This document shows, piece by piece, positions 20,116 through 28,668 of a DNA stretch of 61,734 nt (position 1 is the first letter of the stretch; the number at the start of each line of letters is the position of its first letter). A program made the position numbers and the translations under genes. The DNA is from Paracoccaceae bacterium. Lineage in GTDB: Bacteria; Pseudomonadota; Alphaproteobacteria; Rhodobacterales; Rhodobacteraceae. Below the pieces are notes generated by a model. That model worked only from the letters and a program-made list of their open reading frames with translations. It was not told where the DNA came from and searched no databases. Location: NCBI GenBank assembly GCA_020441385.1, contig JAGRMG010000080.1:1-61734 (forward strand), read 5' to 3'.

Positions 20116-21438
20116 CTAGCGCAGATCGACGACCCGCACCGCCTTGCCTTCCGAACGGGGCACTTCGCCGGGCGCCTTGGCGACCACCTCGCAGGTGACG
20201 CCGATGATCGACTTGATGTGATGGCGCACCTCGGCGGCCTTGGCGGCCAGCGTCTCCGGCGCGCTGCCCAGATCCGGCAGGATCTCGACATCGACGCCGA
20301 TGCTTTCCAGCGGCCCCTCCCGAAAGCGCCGGATCTGGTAGTGCGGCGACAGGCCGGCCAGCCCCACCAGCACCGATTCGATCTGGCTGGGATAGACGTT
20401 GACGCCGCGGATGATCATCATGTCGTCGTCGCGCCCGTCCACCCGCATGATGCGCACATGGCTGCGCCCGCACGAACAGGGTTCGTCGGTCAGGCGGGTG
20501 ATGTCGCGGGTGCGGTAGCGCACCACCGGCATCGCCTCCTTGGTCAGTGTGGTGATGACCAGTTCGCCGGTCTCGCCCATCGGCAGCGGTTCGAGCGTCT
20601 CGGGGTCGATGATCTCGAACAGGAAATGGTCTTCCCAGCCGTGCAGGCCGTTGCGCTCGGTGTCGCATTCGCAGGCCACGCCCGGCCCCATGATCTCGGA
20701 CAGGCCGTAGACATCGACCGATTTCACCCCCAGGCGGCGATCGAGCTCGGCGCGCATCTCGTTCGACCACGGCTCGGCCCCGAACAGCGCCCGGTGCACC
20801 GGCAGCGCGGCGATATCGACGCCCATCCGTTCGGCCACCTCGGCGATGTTGAGCGCATAGGAAGGGGTCGACAACAGCGCCTTGGCACCGAAATCGTTCA
20901 GCAGCGTCACCTGCCGTTCGGTGCCCCCGCCCGAGACCGGCACCACCACGCAGCCCAGCCGTTCGGCGCCGTAATGCGCCCCCAGCCCGCCGGTGAACAG
21001 CCCGTAGCCATAGGCGTTGTGCACCAGGTCGCCGGGCCGGATGCCGGCACCGGCCATCGAGCGCGCCATCAGGTCGGCCCAGCGGCCCAGATCGCCCTTG
21101 GAATAGCCCACCACCGTCGGCTTGCCCGTGGTCCCCGACGAGGCATGCACGCGCGCCAGCTGATCCAGCGGCATGGCGAAGATGCGGAACGGGTAGTTGT
21201 CGCGCAGGTCGGTCTTGACGGTGAAGGGAAAGCGCGCCAGATCGGCGGCGCTTTTCAGATCGCCGGGCTTGACGCCGGCCTTGTCAAAGGCCGCGCGGTA
21301 ATGCGGCACGTTCTCGTAGGCGCGTTCCAGCGACCAGCGCAGGCGCTCGGCCTGCACCTCGGCGATGGCCGCGCGCGACATGGTTTCGGCCTCGCGGTCG
21401 AACATGAACCCGGTATCGGGCTTGTTTACTACCAGCAT
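20116..21438 (-). CDS. Phenylacetate-CoA ligase family protein (PaaK/PadJ-like)
   Basis: The 440-residue AMP-forming acyl-CoA synthetase converts an aryl acid, most likely phenylacetate, to its CoA thioester. Motifs include the ATP-binding loop SSGTTGKPT, the adenine-binding DVYGLSEIMGPG, RYRTRDIT with the CSCGRSH segment, and the hinge region GRDDDMMIIRGVNVYPSQIE. The ATG (MLVVNKPD) is preceded by GGAGG; an upstream start is less likely. It follows the PadBCD-like genes on the same strand by 49 bp, which fits PadJ of Aromatoleum/Thauera. Benzoate or hydroxyphenylacetate activation cannot be excluded. Confidence 0.8.
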   Translation of the reverse strand: MLVVNKPDTGFMFDREAETMSRAAIAEVQAERLRWSLERAYENVPHYRAAFDKAGVKPGDLKSAADLARFPFTVKTDLRDNYPFRIFAMPLDQLARVHASSGTTGKPTVVGYSKGDLGRWADLMARSMAGAGIRPGDLVHNAYGYGLFTGGLGAHYGAERLGCVVVPVSGGGTERQVTLLNDFGAKALLSTPSYALNIAEVAERMGVDIAALPVHRALFGAEPWSNEMRAELDRRLGVKSVDVYGLSEIMGPGVACECDTERNGLHGWEDHFLFEIIDPETLEPLPMGETGELVITTLTKEAMPVVRYRTRDITRLTDEPCSCGRSHVRIMRVDGRDDDMMIIRGVNVYPSQIESVLVGLAGLSPHYQIRRFREGPLESIGVDVEILPDLGSAPETLAAKAAEVRHHIKSIIGVTCEVVAKAPGEVPRSEGKAVRVVDLR

Positions 21439-21487
21439 GTGATGGTCCTCCCATTTCCACACCCCGATCCGGCCTGGCGGCGCCGGA

Positions 21488-23089
21488 TCAGGCTTTCGCC
21501 CACCCCGGCTTGATGCCTGGGGCGCTCAGGCCAGCACCCCGGGCGGGCATTCTCTCCAATGCGTAACCCTGATTGTACGCGGCTTTCGTGATCAGCGTGT
21601 ACTTGAACAGCCATCCGCTCAGCGCCGCCCCCAGCCCGGCCAGCGCCAGCAGCGGCGCGCCAAGGCCCGCCGGCACGACCGGGGCCAGCAGCGCCAGCGC
21701 GGCCAGACCCGCCTGGGGCAGGGCGAACAGCGCCGCTCGCGGGCTGTCCAGGATGGCGAATACCGGCGTCGGCGCGCCCGTGTTCCCCAGGGCGGCGCGG
21801 TAATTCCGCCAGGCCAGCGCGCGCAGCCCGATCAGCACCGCCAGCGCAAGGGCGGCCGCCGTCAGCGGTGCCGGCGCCACACCCGCCACGGCGCCCCACA
21901 GCGTGGCGGCCACGGTCCACAGGCCCACGCCCTCGGTCAGGCCGGTGGCCACGATCAGCGGCACGATGCCGGGCTGGCGCCAGGCCGGTATGCCCTTGGC
22001 GGCGCGCAGGATGCGGGCCTGGCAATATAGGAAGAACAGGCCGCAGGCCGCCGCCAGCCACCCCAGCGCGGGCGCGCCAAGCAGCCAGGACAGCCCGCCC
22101 AGCCCGAAGAACGGGATCGCGGCGATGGCTTCGCGCGACATCCAGCTGGTGCGCGGGTTGCGGAACACGTTGAGAAACCGCCACGGCCGCCCGATTTCCA
22201 GCCAGACGCAGAACAGCCCCGCGCCCGTGAACGCCAGCCCGAAGAACACCGCCAGCCAGACCACGGGCGCGAACAGCCCCGCGACCATCGCCGCGGCGAA
22301 CAGCCCGGTGCCGGTGCCGCCGAAGGTGAAGTTCGCCGCCGCGCGCCAGTCCCAGTTCTTCTGAAGCTTGGGCGACACCGCCGCCAGCCCCACCGGCTCG
22401 GCCTCCATCGGCGCCGGTTCGATCGGCTCGTGGTTGGCGATATCGCCGTCGTAGAGATAGTGAAAGCCCGGACCGTTGCCCAGTTCCTCATGCATGCGGA
22501 AATGGCGTTTTTCGCGCAGCAGGCGCGAGACGTTGCTTTCGGGATCGTCCAGATCGCCCATCGCCAAGGCGCCCGAGATGCACGAGGCGACGCAGGCCGG
22601 GGTCGCGGCCATGTCCACGCCCGGGGTCAGCCCGGCGGCCAGGCCCTCGTCGATCCGGTCGACGCAAAGGGTGCATTTCTGCGCCACGCTCAGCCGCGCG
22701 GGATCCTCGCGCTTGGTCTCGTGGCGCATCCTGAGATTCTTGCCGAAGGCGGCGGCGGGTTCGTCCACCCGGAACCGCGCCTGATAGGGGCAGGACACGG
22801 CGCAATAGGCGCAGCCCAGGCAGATGTCGTAGTTGATGCCGACGATGCCGTCCTCGCGCTTGAACGTCGCGGTCGAGGGGCAGACATCCATGCACGAGGG
22901 TTCCTCGCAATGCATGCAGCCCACCGGCACGAAGGCGCGGCGCACATCGGGAAACTCGCCGGTCTCGAAATCGAGCACCTTGCGCCACTGCACATCGGGC
23001 GCGGTGTTGTTGGCGTGCTTGCACGCGGCGGTGCAGGTCTGGCAGCCGACACAGCGGTTCAGGTCCGCCACGATCGCCCAGCGGGTCAT
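21488..23089 (-). CDS. PadC-PadD-like fused iron-sulfur and membrane subunit
   Basis: The 533-residue protein joins two subunits that are usually separate. Residues 1-210 are a DmsB/NrfC-type ferredoxin with four cysteine clusters: CVGCQTCTAAC from residue 13, GCMHCEEPSCMDVCP, CLGCAYCAVSCPYQ, and CTLCVDR with PACVASC. Residues about 265-533 form a DmsC/NrfD-type membrane anchor with around eight helices that would reduce or oxidise quinone. Electrons from the molybdenum subunit PadB would pass through it to the quinone pool and on to denitrification. The ATG overlaps the padB stop (ATGA). No frameshift or stop interrupts the junction, so the fusion looks genuine. Confidence 0.82.
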   Translation of the reverse strand: MTRWAIVADLNRCVGCQTCTAACKHANNTAPDVQWRKVLDFETGEFPDVRRAFVPVGCMHCEEPSCMDVCPSTATFKREDGIVGINYDICLGCAYCAVSCPYQARFRVDEPAAAFGKNLRMRHETKREDPARLSVAQKCTLCVDRIDEGLAAGLTPGVDMAATPACVASCISGALAMGDLDDPESNVSRLLREKRHFRMHEELGNGPGFHYLYDGDIANHEPIEPAPMEAEPVGLAAVSPKLQKNWDWRAAANFTFGGTGTGLFAAAMVAGLFAPVVWLAVFFGLAFTGAGLFCVWLEIGRPWRFLNVFRNPRTSWMSREAIAAIPFFGLGGLSWLLGAPALGWLAAACGLFFLYCQARILRAAKGIPAWRQPGIVPLIVATGLTEGVGLWTVAATLWGAVAGVAPAPLTAAALALAVLIGLRALAWRNYRAALGNTGAPTPVFAILDSPRAALFALPQAGLAALALLAPVVPAGLGAPLLALAGLGAALSGWLFKYTLITKAAYNQGYALERMPARGAGLSAPGIKPGWAKA

Positions 23090-25824
23090 TTGCGGCCTCC
23101 GATCTTCTTCACCGCCACCTTGACCAGGTCCGAGCCCGACCCAGTGGCATCCGTCAGTTCGAGCGACATCGGCATCAGCCCGTTCATCGAGGGCGTCTTC
23201 AGATCCTTGGCAAACGGGGTCTTCCAGTGGTCGAACTGGCCGATCATCAGCAGCACGTCGGGCCGGATGCCGTTGCGCAGGATCACCGCGCCCTCGGTCC
23301 TGCCCACGGGCGAGGAGATCTCGACCCGTTCGCCTTCGCTCACGCCCAGCTTGCGCGCGGCGGCCGGGTTCATGACGACCCCGCCATGGCCGGCCACGTT
23401 CGAGGCGACCTCGCGGATCATCTGCAAGCCGGCGTTGCCGCCCCACGAATACTGCATCGACCGCGCGGTCAGCAGCCAGAACGGATAGTCCTCGATCTTG
23501 ACGTTGAACTGGCGTTCCTGGGCGCCTTCCCACAGGCCCGGCAGATCCTGGTAATGCGGCATCGCCTCGTATTCGCGCAGCTGCGAATCCCACCAGGTGA
23601 TGCCGGCCTCGTGCAGCCGCGCGCCCAGTTCCTGCCCGATGCGCAGCAGGCGTTCCTGATAGGGCAGCTCAAAGCGCAGCCCCTGCTCGACCATCACCGG
23701 GTAGAGATACCAGCGTTCCTTGGGGAACGGCTTGGTGCGGAAGCCGTGTTCGCGGAAATAGTCCAGCCCCTCCGTCTCGGCGCCATCGGTCAGTTCGGCG
23801 CTGGCGGCGCGGCACGACCGGTCCCAGATGTCCTCGACCGAATGCTCGGTCTCGGGATCGAGCGAGAAATCGAAATTCTCGCCGAACAGGCGCACCCCGG
23901 CGGCGCCGCCGCTGATGGCCTTGTTGTAGGCGCCCAGAAGCCCGGTTCCCTTGGCAATCTGCGTCGCGATCCAGGTGAAGTCGCGCGAATCGCCCATCGG
24001 CTTGGCGGCCGGGTCGCGCAGCGCAAAGCCCTGGTGTTCCCAGAACTGCTCGACATATTTCGACCCGCCGATGCGGATCAGTTGCAGCCCTTCCAGGTCG
24101 GTGCATTCGGGCAGCAGAACGTCGGCCGTATGGTTGGTTTCGTCCAGCGTGTAGGCGAAACAGACGGTGAAGGGAAACTTCGCCATCGCCTCGCCCACGG
24201 CCCTGGTATCCCAGAAGGAAATGGCCGGGTTGGTGCGGTAGACGAACCAGACGTCGGGCGCCGTGGGCTTGGGCATGTGCTCGAACCCCTCGGCCTGCGC
24301 CATCCAGGCCAGATGCGTCGGACCCAGCGCCTGGCTCCAGGGCGAGTTGGCCGCCAGCGGAATCAGCGACTGGTGCCCGTGGCGGGCGTTGGGGTGGCTT
24401 TCCCATTCGCCCTTGCGGGTGCGGTTCATCGGATAGTTCATGAACCCGTCCTGGCCGGGCACGACGCTCGACCAGCGGTTGTCGGCAGGGCGGTTCAGCC
24501 GCACGGTGGTGCCCAGCGTGCCGCCCGGCACCTCGAGCCCGCCGATCAGCACCGCCATGAGCGTGCGCGCCCAGGCGCATTCGTACCCGCCCCAGCCGTT
24601 GCTGACCGTCTTGCCCAGCGAAATCGCCACCGGCCGGAACGGCATCTCGTGGCCGTTTATGTCGACGGTCTCGCCGACATGGGCGTGATGCAGGAAATCC
24701 AGCGCGGTCTGGCGGATCACCTCGGCCTTGACGTCGCAGATCTCGGCGGCCCATTCCGGGCTGTAGGGTTTCACATGCTCGACCAGATGCACGAAGGCCG
24801 GGCGCACGGCTACGCCGTCATGGCTCCATTCCATGTCGTCGGCGCCGATCTCGATTCCCGAGACGGTGAATTCCCCCTCGATCGCGGGGTCGGTGTCGGG
24901 GGTGTCGTAGGGCACCGCCGCGCCGCGGTTCAGATCCCACAGCAGCGGCTTGCGGGTTTCCGGATCGCGCAGGTAAAACCCGTTGGGCGCGACCAGATAG
25001 GGCGAGGACGACCGGTCCTTGAGAAACGGGATGTCCAGCCGCCCGCGGTCGACCTCGTGCAGCAGCACATGCACCATGGCGAACATGAAGGCCGGGTCGG
25101 TCTTGGGCCGGATCGGCACCCATTGCGACGAACAGCCCCCCGTGACCGACAGGTGCGGTTCGACCTGCACCTTCTTGACGCCGCGGTCGCGCGCGTCGGC
25201 ATGGCGGCGCACGCCGCAGACGCCGCCCGACGCCTCGACATTGGCGCCGAAGGAAATCACCATCTCGACCATCGGCGTATCGGGCGACACGGTGAAGGCG
25301 CGGTGCCAGAATTCACCGTAAAGATGTTCGGAATGGTAGCACTTGACGCCCTGACCGCTGCCAAAGCTCATGTCGACCACGCCCCAGGCCTTCAGGAACG
25401 CCGGGAACGTGCCCATGTACTGGGTCGAAGTGCCGCCGCCGCCGAAACTTGCGGCCACGCGGGCAAAGCCGCTTTCGTCCTTCAGCCCCTTGGCCTGCAC
25501 CTCGCGCAGCTTGCCGCAGATCAGGTCAAGCGCCTCGTCCCAGGTCGCCTCGCGCCAGCCCGGATCCTGGTCGCGCCCCTTCTTGGGATTGGTGCGGATC
25601 ATCGGCGTGGTGATGCGGTGCGGGTTGTTGGTCTTCTGGATCAGGCCGAACGCCTTGACGCAGACCTTGCCATGGGCGGGGTGGATGCTCGCGGCCGACC
25701 CGTTCGGGCGGATCTGCACCGGCACCCCGTCGATCACGTCGACCTTCATGAGGTCGGGCCCCGACACGCACTGGAAACAGTAGGAGGAAACGCTTTCGGT
25801 GACAGAGCCGCTGTGGTCTTTCAT
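23086..25824 (-). CDS. Phenylacetyl-CoA:acceptor oxidoreductase, molybdenum subunit (PadB-like)
   Basis: This 912-residue member of the DMSO reductase superfamily carries bis-MGD molybdenum. The N-terminus shows C16-x2-C19 and C55 (SYCFQCVSG ... GKVCVKAFG). The third cysteine expected three residues after C19 is not visible. Further signatures are SFGGGGTSTQYMGTFP, GSGQGVKCYHSEHLYG and the C-terminal MGD-binding region (residues about 760-890). No Tat signal is present, so it acts in the cytoplasm, as expected for a CoA-ester substrate. PadB oxidises phenylacetyl-CoA by four electrons towards phenylglyoxylate. The neighbouring CoA ligase, thioesterase and quinone-linked subunit support this. 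Other molybdenum reductases of the family remain possible. Confidence 0.78.
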   Translation of the reverse strand: MKDHSGSVTESVSSYCFQCVSGPDLMKVDVIDGVPVQIRPNGSAASIHPAHGKVCVKAFGLIQKTNNPHRITTPMIRTNPKKGRDQDPGWREATWDEALDLICGKLREVQAKGLKDESGFARVAASFGGGGTSTQYMGTFPAFLKAWGVVDMSFGSGQGVKCYHSEHLYGEFWHRAFTVSPDTPMVEMVISFGANVEASGGVCGVRRHADARDRGVKKVQVEPHLSVTGGCSSQWVPIRPKTDPAFMFAMVHVLLHEVDRGRLDIPFLKDRSSSPYLVAPNGFYLRDPETRKPLLWDLNRGAAVPYDTPDTDPAIEGEFTVSGIEIGADDMEWSHDGVAVRPAFVHLVEHVKPYSPEWAAEICDVKAEVIRQTALDFLHHAHVGETVDINGHEMPFRPVAISLGKTVSNGWGGYECAWARTLMAVLIGGLEVPGGTLGTTVRLNRPADNRWSSVVPGQDGFMNYPMNRTRKGEWESHPNARHGHQSLIPLAANSPWSQALGPTHLAWMAQAEGFEHMPKPTAPDVWFVYRTNPAISFWDTRAVGEAMAKFPFTVCFAYTLDETNHTADVLLPECTDLEGLQLIRIGGSKYVEQFWEHQGFALRDPAAKPMGDSRDFTWIATQIAKGTGLLGAYNKAISGGAAGVRLFGENFDFSLDPETEHSVEDIWDRSCRAASAELTDGAETEGLDYFREHGFRTKPFPKERWYLYPVMVEQGLRFELPYQERLLRIGQELGARLHEAGITWWDSQLREYEAMPHYQDLPGLWEGAQERQFNVKIEDYPFWLLTARSMQYSWGGNAGLQMIREVASNVAGHGGVVMNPAAARKLGVSEGERVEISSPVGRTEGAVILRNGIRPDVLLMIGQFDHWKTPFAKDLKTPSMNGLMPMSLELTDATGSGSDLVKVAVKKIGGRK

Positions 25825-25875
25825 GCTGCGTGCCTTTCTCGTGGGTCGCTCAACCGGTCGCTTCCCGTATCCGGA

Positions 25876-26283
25876 TCAGGCGCCCGATGCCTTGGCCGCC
25901 TTCTTCAGCAGCCGCTGGCGGGTCTGTTCGACATCGACGATGAAGCGTTCGTGCCGGCCCTTGCAGATGGTATCGACCGGGTCGGAGGCGACGATATCCA
26001 GCGCCACCTTGCGCCCGTCCAGTTCCGCGACGGTCACGGTGATCGTGGCATCCATGCCCAGCAGCGTCGGCGCCATATGGGCGATGTTGACCGTCGTGCC
26101 GACCGAATCCTGGCCCTCGGGCACGCGCGCGACGATCATGTCGCGGCAGGTGTTCTCGATGTCGCGCAGCAGCGAAGGCGTTGCGTAGACACGGCATTCC
26201 TCGCCCATGAAGCCTATGGTCCGGTCGGTATCGACGGTGAATGTGCGGGTCTCGGTATCGCCGACCTTGAGGTTGTCTGACAT
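25876..26283 (-). CDS. Hotdog-fold acyl-CoA thioesterase (FlK-like)
   Basis: The product has 135 residues and shows the single-domain hotdog pattern of fluoroacetyl-CoA thioesterase FlK. ATPSLLRDIENTCRD supplies the conserved helix glutamate, VGTTVNIAHMAPTLLGM the conserved histidine, and ITVTVAEL...VALDIVASD the core strands. The ATG is preceded by AAGGA at 6 bp. It is the first gene of the strand run padB-padCD-ligase-TRAP, 51 bp ahead of padB. Phenylacetyl-CoA oxidation by PadB ends in free phenylglyoxylate, so this protein could release CoA from phenylglyoxylyl-CoA. That role is inferred from position. Confidence 0.75.
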   Translation of the reverse strand: MSDNLKVGDTETRTFTVDTDRTIGFMGEECRVYATPSLLRDIENTCRDMIVARVPEGQDSVGTTVNIAHMAPTLLGMDATITVTVAELDGRKVALDIVASDPVDTICKGRHERFIVDVEQTRQRLLKKAAKASGA

Positions 26284-26379
26284 GGTATCCTTCCATCGCG
26301 CCAAAGCTAAAGCGGTATATGCGTACCATTATGCACATTTAGGATGGAACAGGCTACCGAAATCTGCGCCGTGGCGGCT

Positions 26380-26404
26380 AAACCGCCGGAATGAAAGGCG
26401 GTTT
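26380..26404. repeat. Inverted repeat upstream of the thioesterase-padB operon
   Basis: AAACCGCC (26380-26387) and GGCGGTTT (26397-26404) form an 8-bp stem with a 9-base loop. It lies in the 262-bp gap between the HTH gene and the thioesterase, which is otherwise relatively AT-rich (26284-26345 and 26420-26468) and should hold the operon promoter. The hairpin could be a terminator of the upstream gene or an operator; no T-run follows it. Confidence 0.4.
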
Positions 26405-26545
26405 CCTGCACATCAAAGCGTTACCGAATTGATTTGACGTGGGAATTTTTGTAACAATTAACAGATATGGCGACGGTCCGCCGCGCCGCCCGGCCCCGCG
26501 CTCCCGCCGCCGCCGCCACAAGGCGGCGCGGACCGGCTGATTCGA

Positions 26546-27634
26546 TCACGCGGCGGCGGTCCAGAAACGGTACCTGTCCTGGCCGGTGATCTCGCGGATC
26601 AGGCCGCGGTCGGCAAACAGGTTCAGGTTGCGCCGCGCCGACGCCCGCGAAACCCCGGCCTCCTGCGCCGCCAGTTCCGCCGACAGCGCCGGATAGCGCA
26701 GCAGCGCGCCGATCAGCAGCGGCGGCGTGCGCCCCGACAGGTCGGCCGTGGCGGCGCACGCCCGGTCGCGCCAGCTGACCATCCGCGCCAGTTCCATCGC
26801 CGCGCGCAGGGCGCCGGCCTCGGCGGCGGCATAGAACGCCGCCAGCCGCGCCCCGGCCCCGGCGGCGCCGGCGGTCAGGTCGTGGCGCTCGATGCGCGCG
26901 CCGTCCGACAGCGGCAGGAACGGCGCCAGCCCCTCGGCGCCCACCACCTGCGCCGCGACGGTGGCTTCCAGCAGGTCCTCCCACGGGGTGAGCCCCCCGG
27001 CCCGCCAGCTGGCAAAGCCGAACGCGGCGCGGGTCATGGCGTGACAATCCGACAGCAGCGCCAGCCCCGCCGCCCAGTCGCGGCCCGCCGCGTCCAGTTC
27101 GCCGCCCACGGGGCGGTCGTCGCCCGGCGCGGTCTGCGGATCGGGCACGTCGCTGCGGCCGAGGAATGCGCGCAAGCCCTCCTGCGGCGCCGCCCCCGCC
27201 TCGAGCCGGCGCACCGCCCAGGCGGCGCGGGCCAGATCGCGGGCCATGTCCCCGGCCCCCAGACGCAGCGCACGGTAAAGCGCGATCTGCTCGGGCCCCA
27301 GCCAGATGCCTTCGCCCCTCAGCGCCGCCGAAACCGACATGAGCGCCAGCCGCCCGGCCAGCCCCTCCGGCGCCGCCCGCAGCCGTTCGGCAAACAGCGC
27401 CACCGCCTGCGCCGCGCGCAGCAGGGCGCGGTATTCCCCGGCCTCGGCGCTGCGCCATGCGCCCGGCCCGAGGCTGTCGCGCCGGGGCGCCACCGGCCAG
27501 GGCGGATCGGTGGGCGCCGCGTCGGCCCCCGGACCGGGCAGGAACCAAAGATCCTCCTCGGGCAGCGGATCGCTGTCATAGGGCGATCGCAGGGTGCCGC
27601 CATCCTCGTATGAATTGTCGCCGCCGCCGCTCAT
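26546..27634 (-). CDS. HTH-containing DUF1612/RHE_PE00001-like protein
   Basis: The 362-residue protein is alanine- and arginine-rich with an acidic N-terminal tail. The middle resembles the RHE_PE00001 family (VALFAERLRAAPEGLAGRL, then ALRGEGIWLGPEQIALYRAL and AAWAVRRLEAG). The last 60 residues look like a winged helix (YPALSAELAAQEAGVSRASARRNL...FADRGLIREITGQDRYRFW). Members of this family are common on rhizobial and rhodobacterial plasmids and their function is unknown. It is divergent from allE and precedes the thioesterase-padB run by 262 bp, so it could be a regulator of either side or plasmid-associated cargo. The family assignment is moderate. Confidence 0.6.
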   Translation of the reverse strand: MSGGGDNSYEDGGTLRSPYDSDPLPEEDLWFLPGPGADAAPTDPPWPVAPRRDSLGPGAWRSAEAGEYRALLRAAQAVALFAERLRAAPEGLAGRLALMSVSAALRGEGIWLGPEQIALYRALRLGAGDMARDLARAAWAVRRLEAGAAPQEGLRAFLGRSDVPDPQTAPGDDRPVGGELDAAGRDWAAGLALLSDCHAMTRAAFGFASWRAGGLTPWEDLLEATVAAQVVGAEGLAPFLPLSDGARIERHDLTAGAAGAGARLAAFYAAAEAGALRAAMELARMVSWRDRACAATADLSGRTPPLLIGALLRYPALSAELAAQEAGVSRASARRNLNLFADRGLIREITGQDRYRFWTAAA

Positions 27635-27804
27635 GCCGCGAAACTACTCCCTGCCCGCGCGAACCGAAAGCGAAACCGCCCCCCTGCCCCGCGGGTTTCA
27701 AATTATCCAAGGCAATCCTTCGTGATTTCCCGGCCGAGAAACAAGTTGGCGCAACGCCGCGCGCGGGGTTCAATGCGGCGATCGCAACTGCCGGGGGCCG
27801 CGCC

Positions 27805-28644
27805 ATGACCGAACACAGCTATTATGCGCCGCATGGCGGCCTTGCGCCGCAGACGCAACTTGTCACCGACCGCGCGATGTTCACCCAGGCCTATGCGGTG
27901 ATCCCGAAAGGCACGTTCAGCGATATCGTCGCCAGCTTGCTGCCGTTCTGGGACAAGGCCCGCTTCTGGGTGCTAGCGCGCCCGCTGTCGGGCTTTGCCG
28001 AGACGTTCTCGCACTATATCGCCGAAGTCGGCCCCGGCGGCGGCAGCACCCGCCCCGAGACCGATCCGCGCGCCCAGGCGGTGCTGTTCGTGGTCGAGGG
28101 CACGATTTCCCTGACCCTCGCGGGCACCACCCACGAGATGACCGCGGGCGGCTATGCCTATATCCCGCCGGGGGCCGAGTGGAGCCTGCGCAATAGCGGC
28201 CCCGCCCCGGCGCGGTTCCACTGGTTCCGCAAGGCCTATCAGGCGGTCGAGGGGCTGGATGCGCCCGACCCGCTGATCCTGAACGAGAACGACATCGCCC
28301 CCGTGCCGATGCCCGACACCGACGGCGCCTGGGCCACCACGCGCTTTGTCGATCCCGCCGACCTGCGCCATGACATGCATGTGACCATCGTCACCTTCCA
28401 GCCCGGCGGCCTCATCCCCTTTGCCGAGACGCATGTGATGGAACACGGGCTTTACGTTCTGCAAGGCAAGGCCGTCTATCGGCTGAACCAGGACTGGGTC
28501 GAGGTCGAGGCGGGCGACTACATGTGGCTGCGCGCCTTCTGCCCGCAGGCCTGCTATGCCGGCGGGCCGGGGCCGTTCCGCTATCTGCTCTACAAGGACG
28601 TGAACCGCCACATGCCGCTTGGCCGGGATGGCGCACTGGGCTGA
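27805..28644 (+). CDS. allE: (S)-ureidoglycine aminohydrolase
   Basis: This 279-residue bicupin hydrolyses ureidoglycine to ureidoglycolate and ammonia, the step after allantoate. Two cupin domains are visible: residues about 60-130 (EVGPGGGSTRPETDPRAQAV, VEGTISLTLAGTTHEM) and 190-265 (IVTFQPGGLIPFAETHVMEH, VLQGKAVYRL). The metal-binding E-x4-H/Q type residues lie in ETHVMEHGLYVL, and the C-terminal YKDVNRHMPL is typical. The ATG was chosen at MTEHSYYAP, where homology begins. It sits next to bhcR and is separated from the other ureide genes by the bhc operon. Confidence 0.9.
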   Translation: MTEHSYYAPHGGLAPQTQLVTDRAMFTQAYAVIPKGTFSDIVASLLPFWDKARFWVLARPLSGFAETFSHYIAEVGPGGGSTRPETDPRAQAVLFVVEGTISLTLAGTTHEMTAGGYAYIPPGAEWSLRNSGPAPARFHWFRKAYQAVEGLDAPDPLILNENDIAPVPMPDTDGAWATTRFVDPADLRHDMHVTIVTFQPGGLIPFAETHVMEHGLYVLQGKAVYRLNQDWVEVEAGDYMWLRAFCPQACYAGGPGPFRYLLYKDVNRHMPLGRDGALG

Positions 28645-28668
28645 GTGCCGGGGCGCGCGCCTTGCGCC

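Noticed and set aside
21488-23089. Frameshift or sequencing error joining padC and padD
   Set aside because: The linker reads as one open frame with family sequence on both sides and no stop, so a genuine fusion is simpler.
23086-25824. Calling the molybdenum protein a nitrate, formate or arsenate enzyme
   Set aside because: It lacks a Tat signal, and its neighbours (CoA ligase, thioesterase, fused quinone subunit) indicate a CoA-ester substrate.
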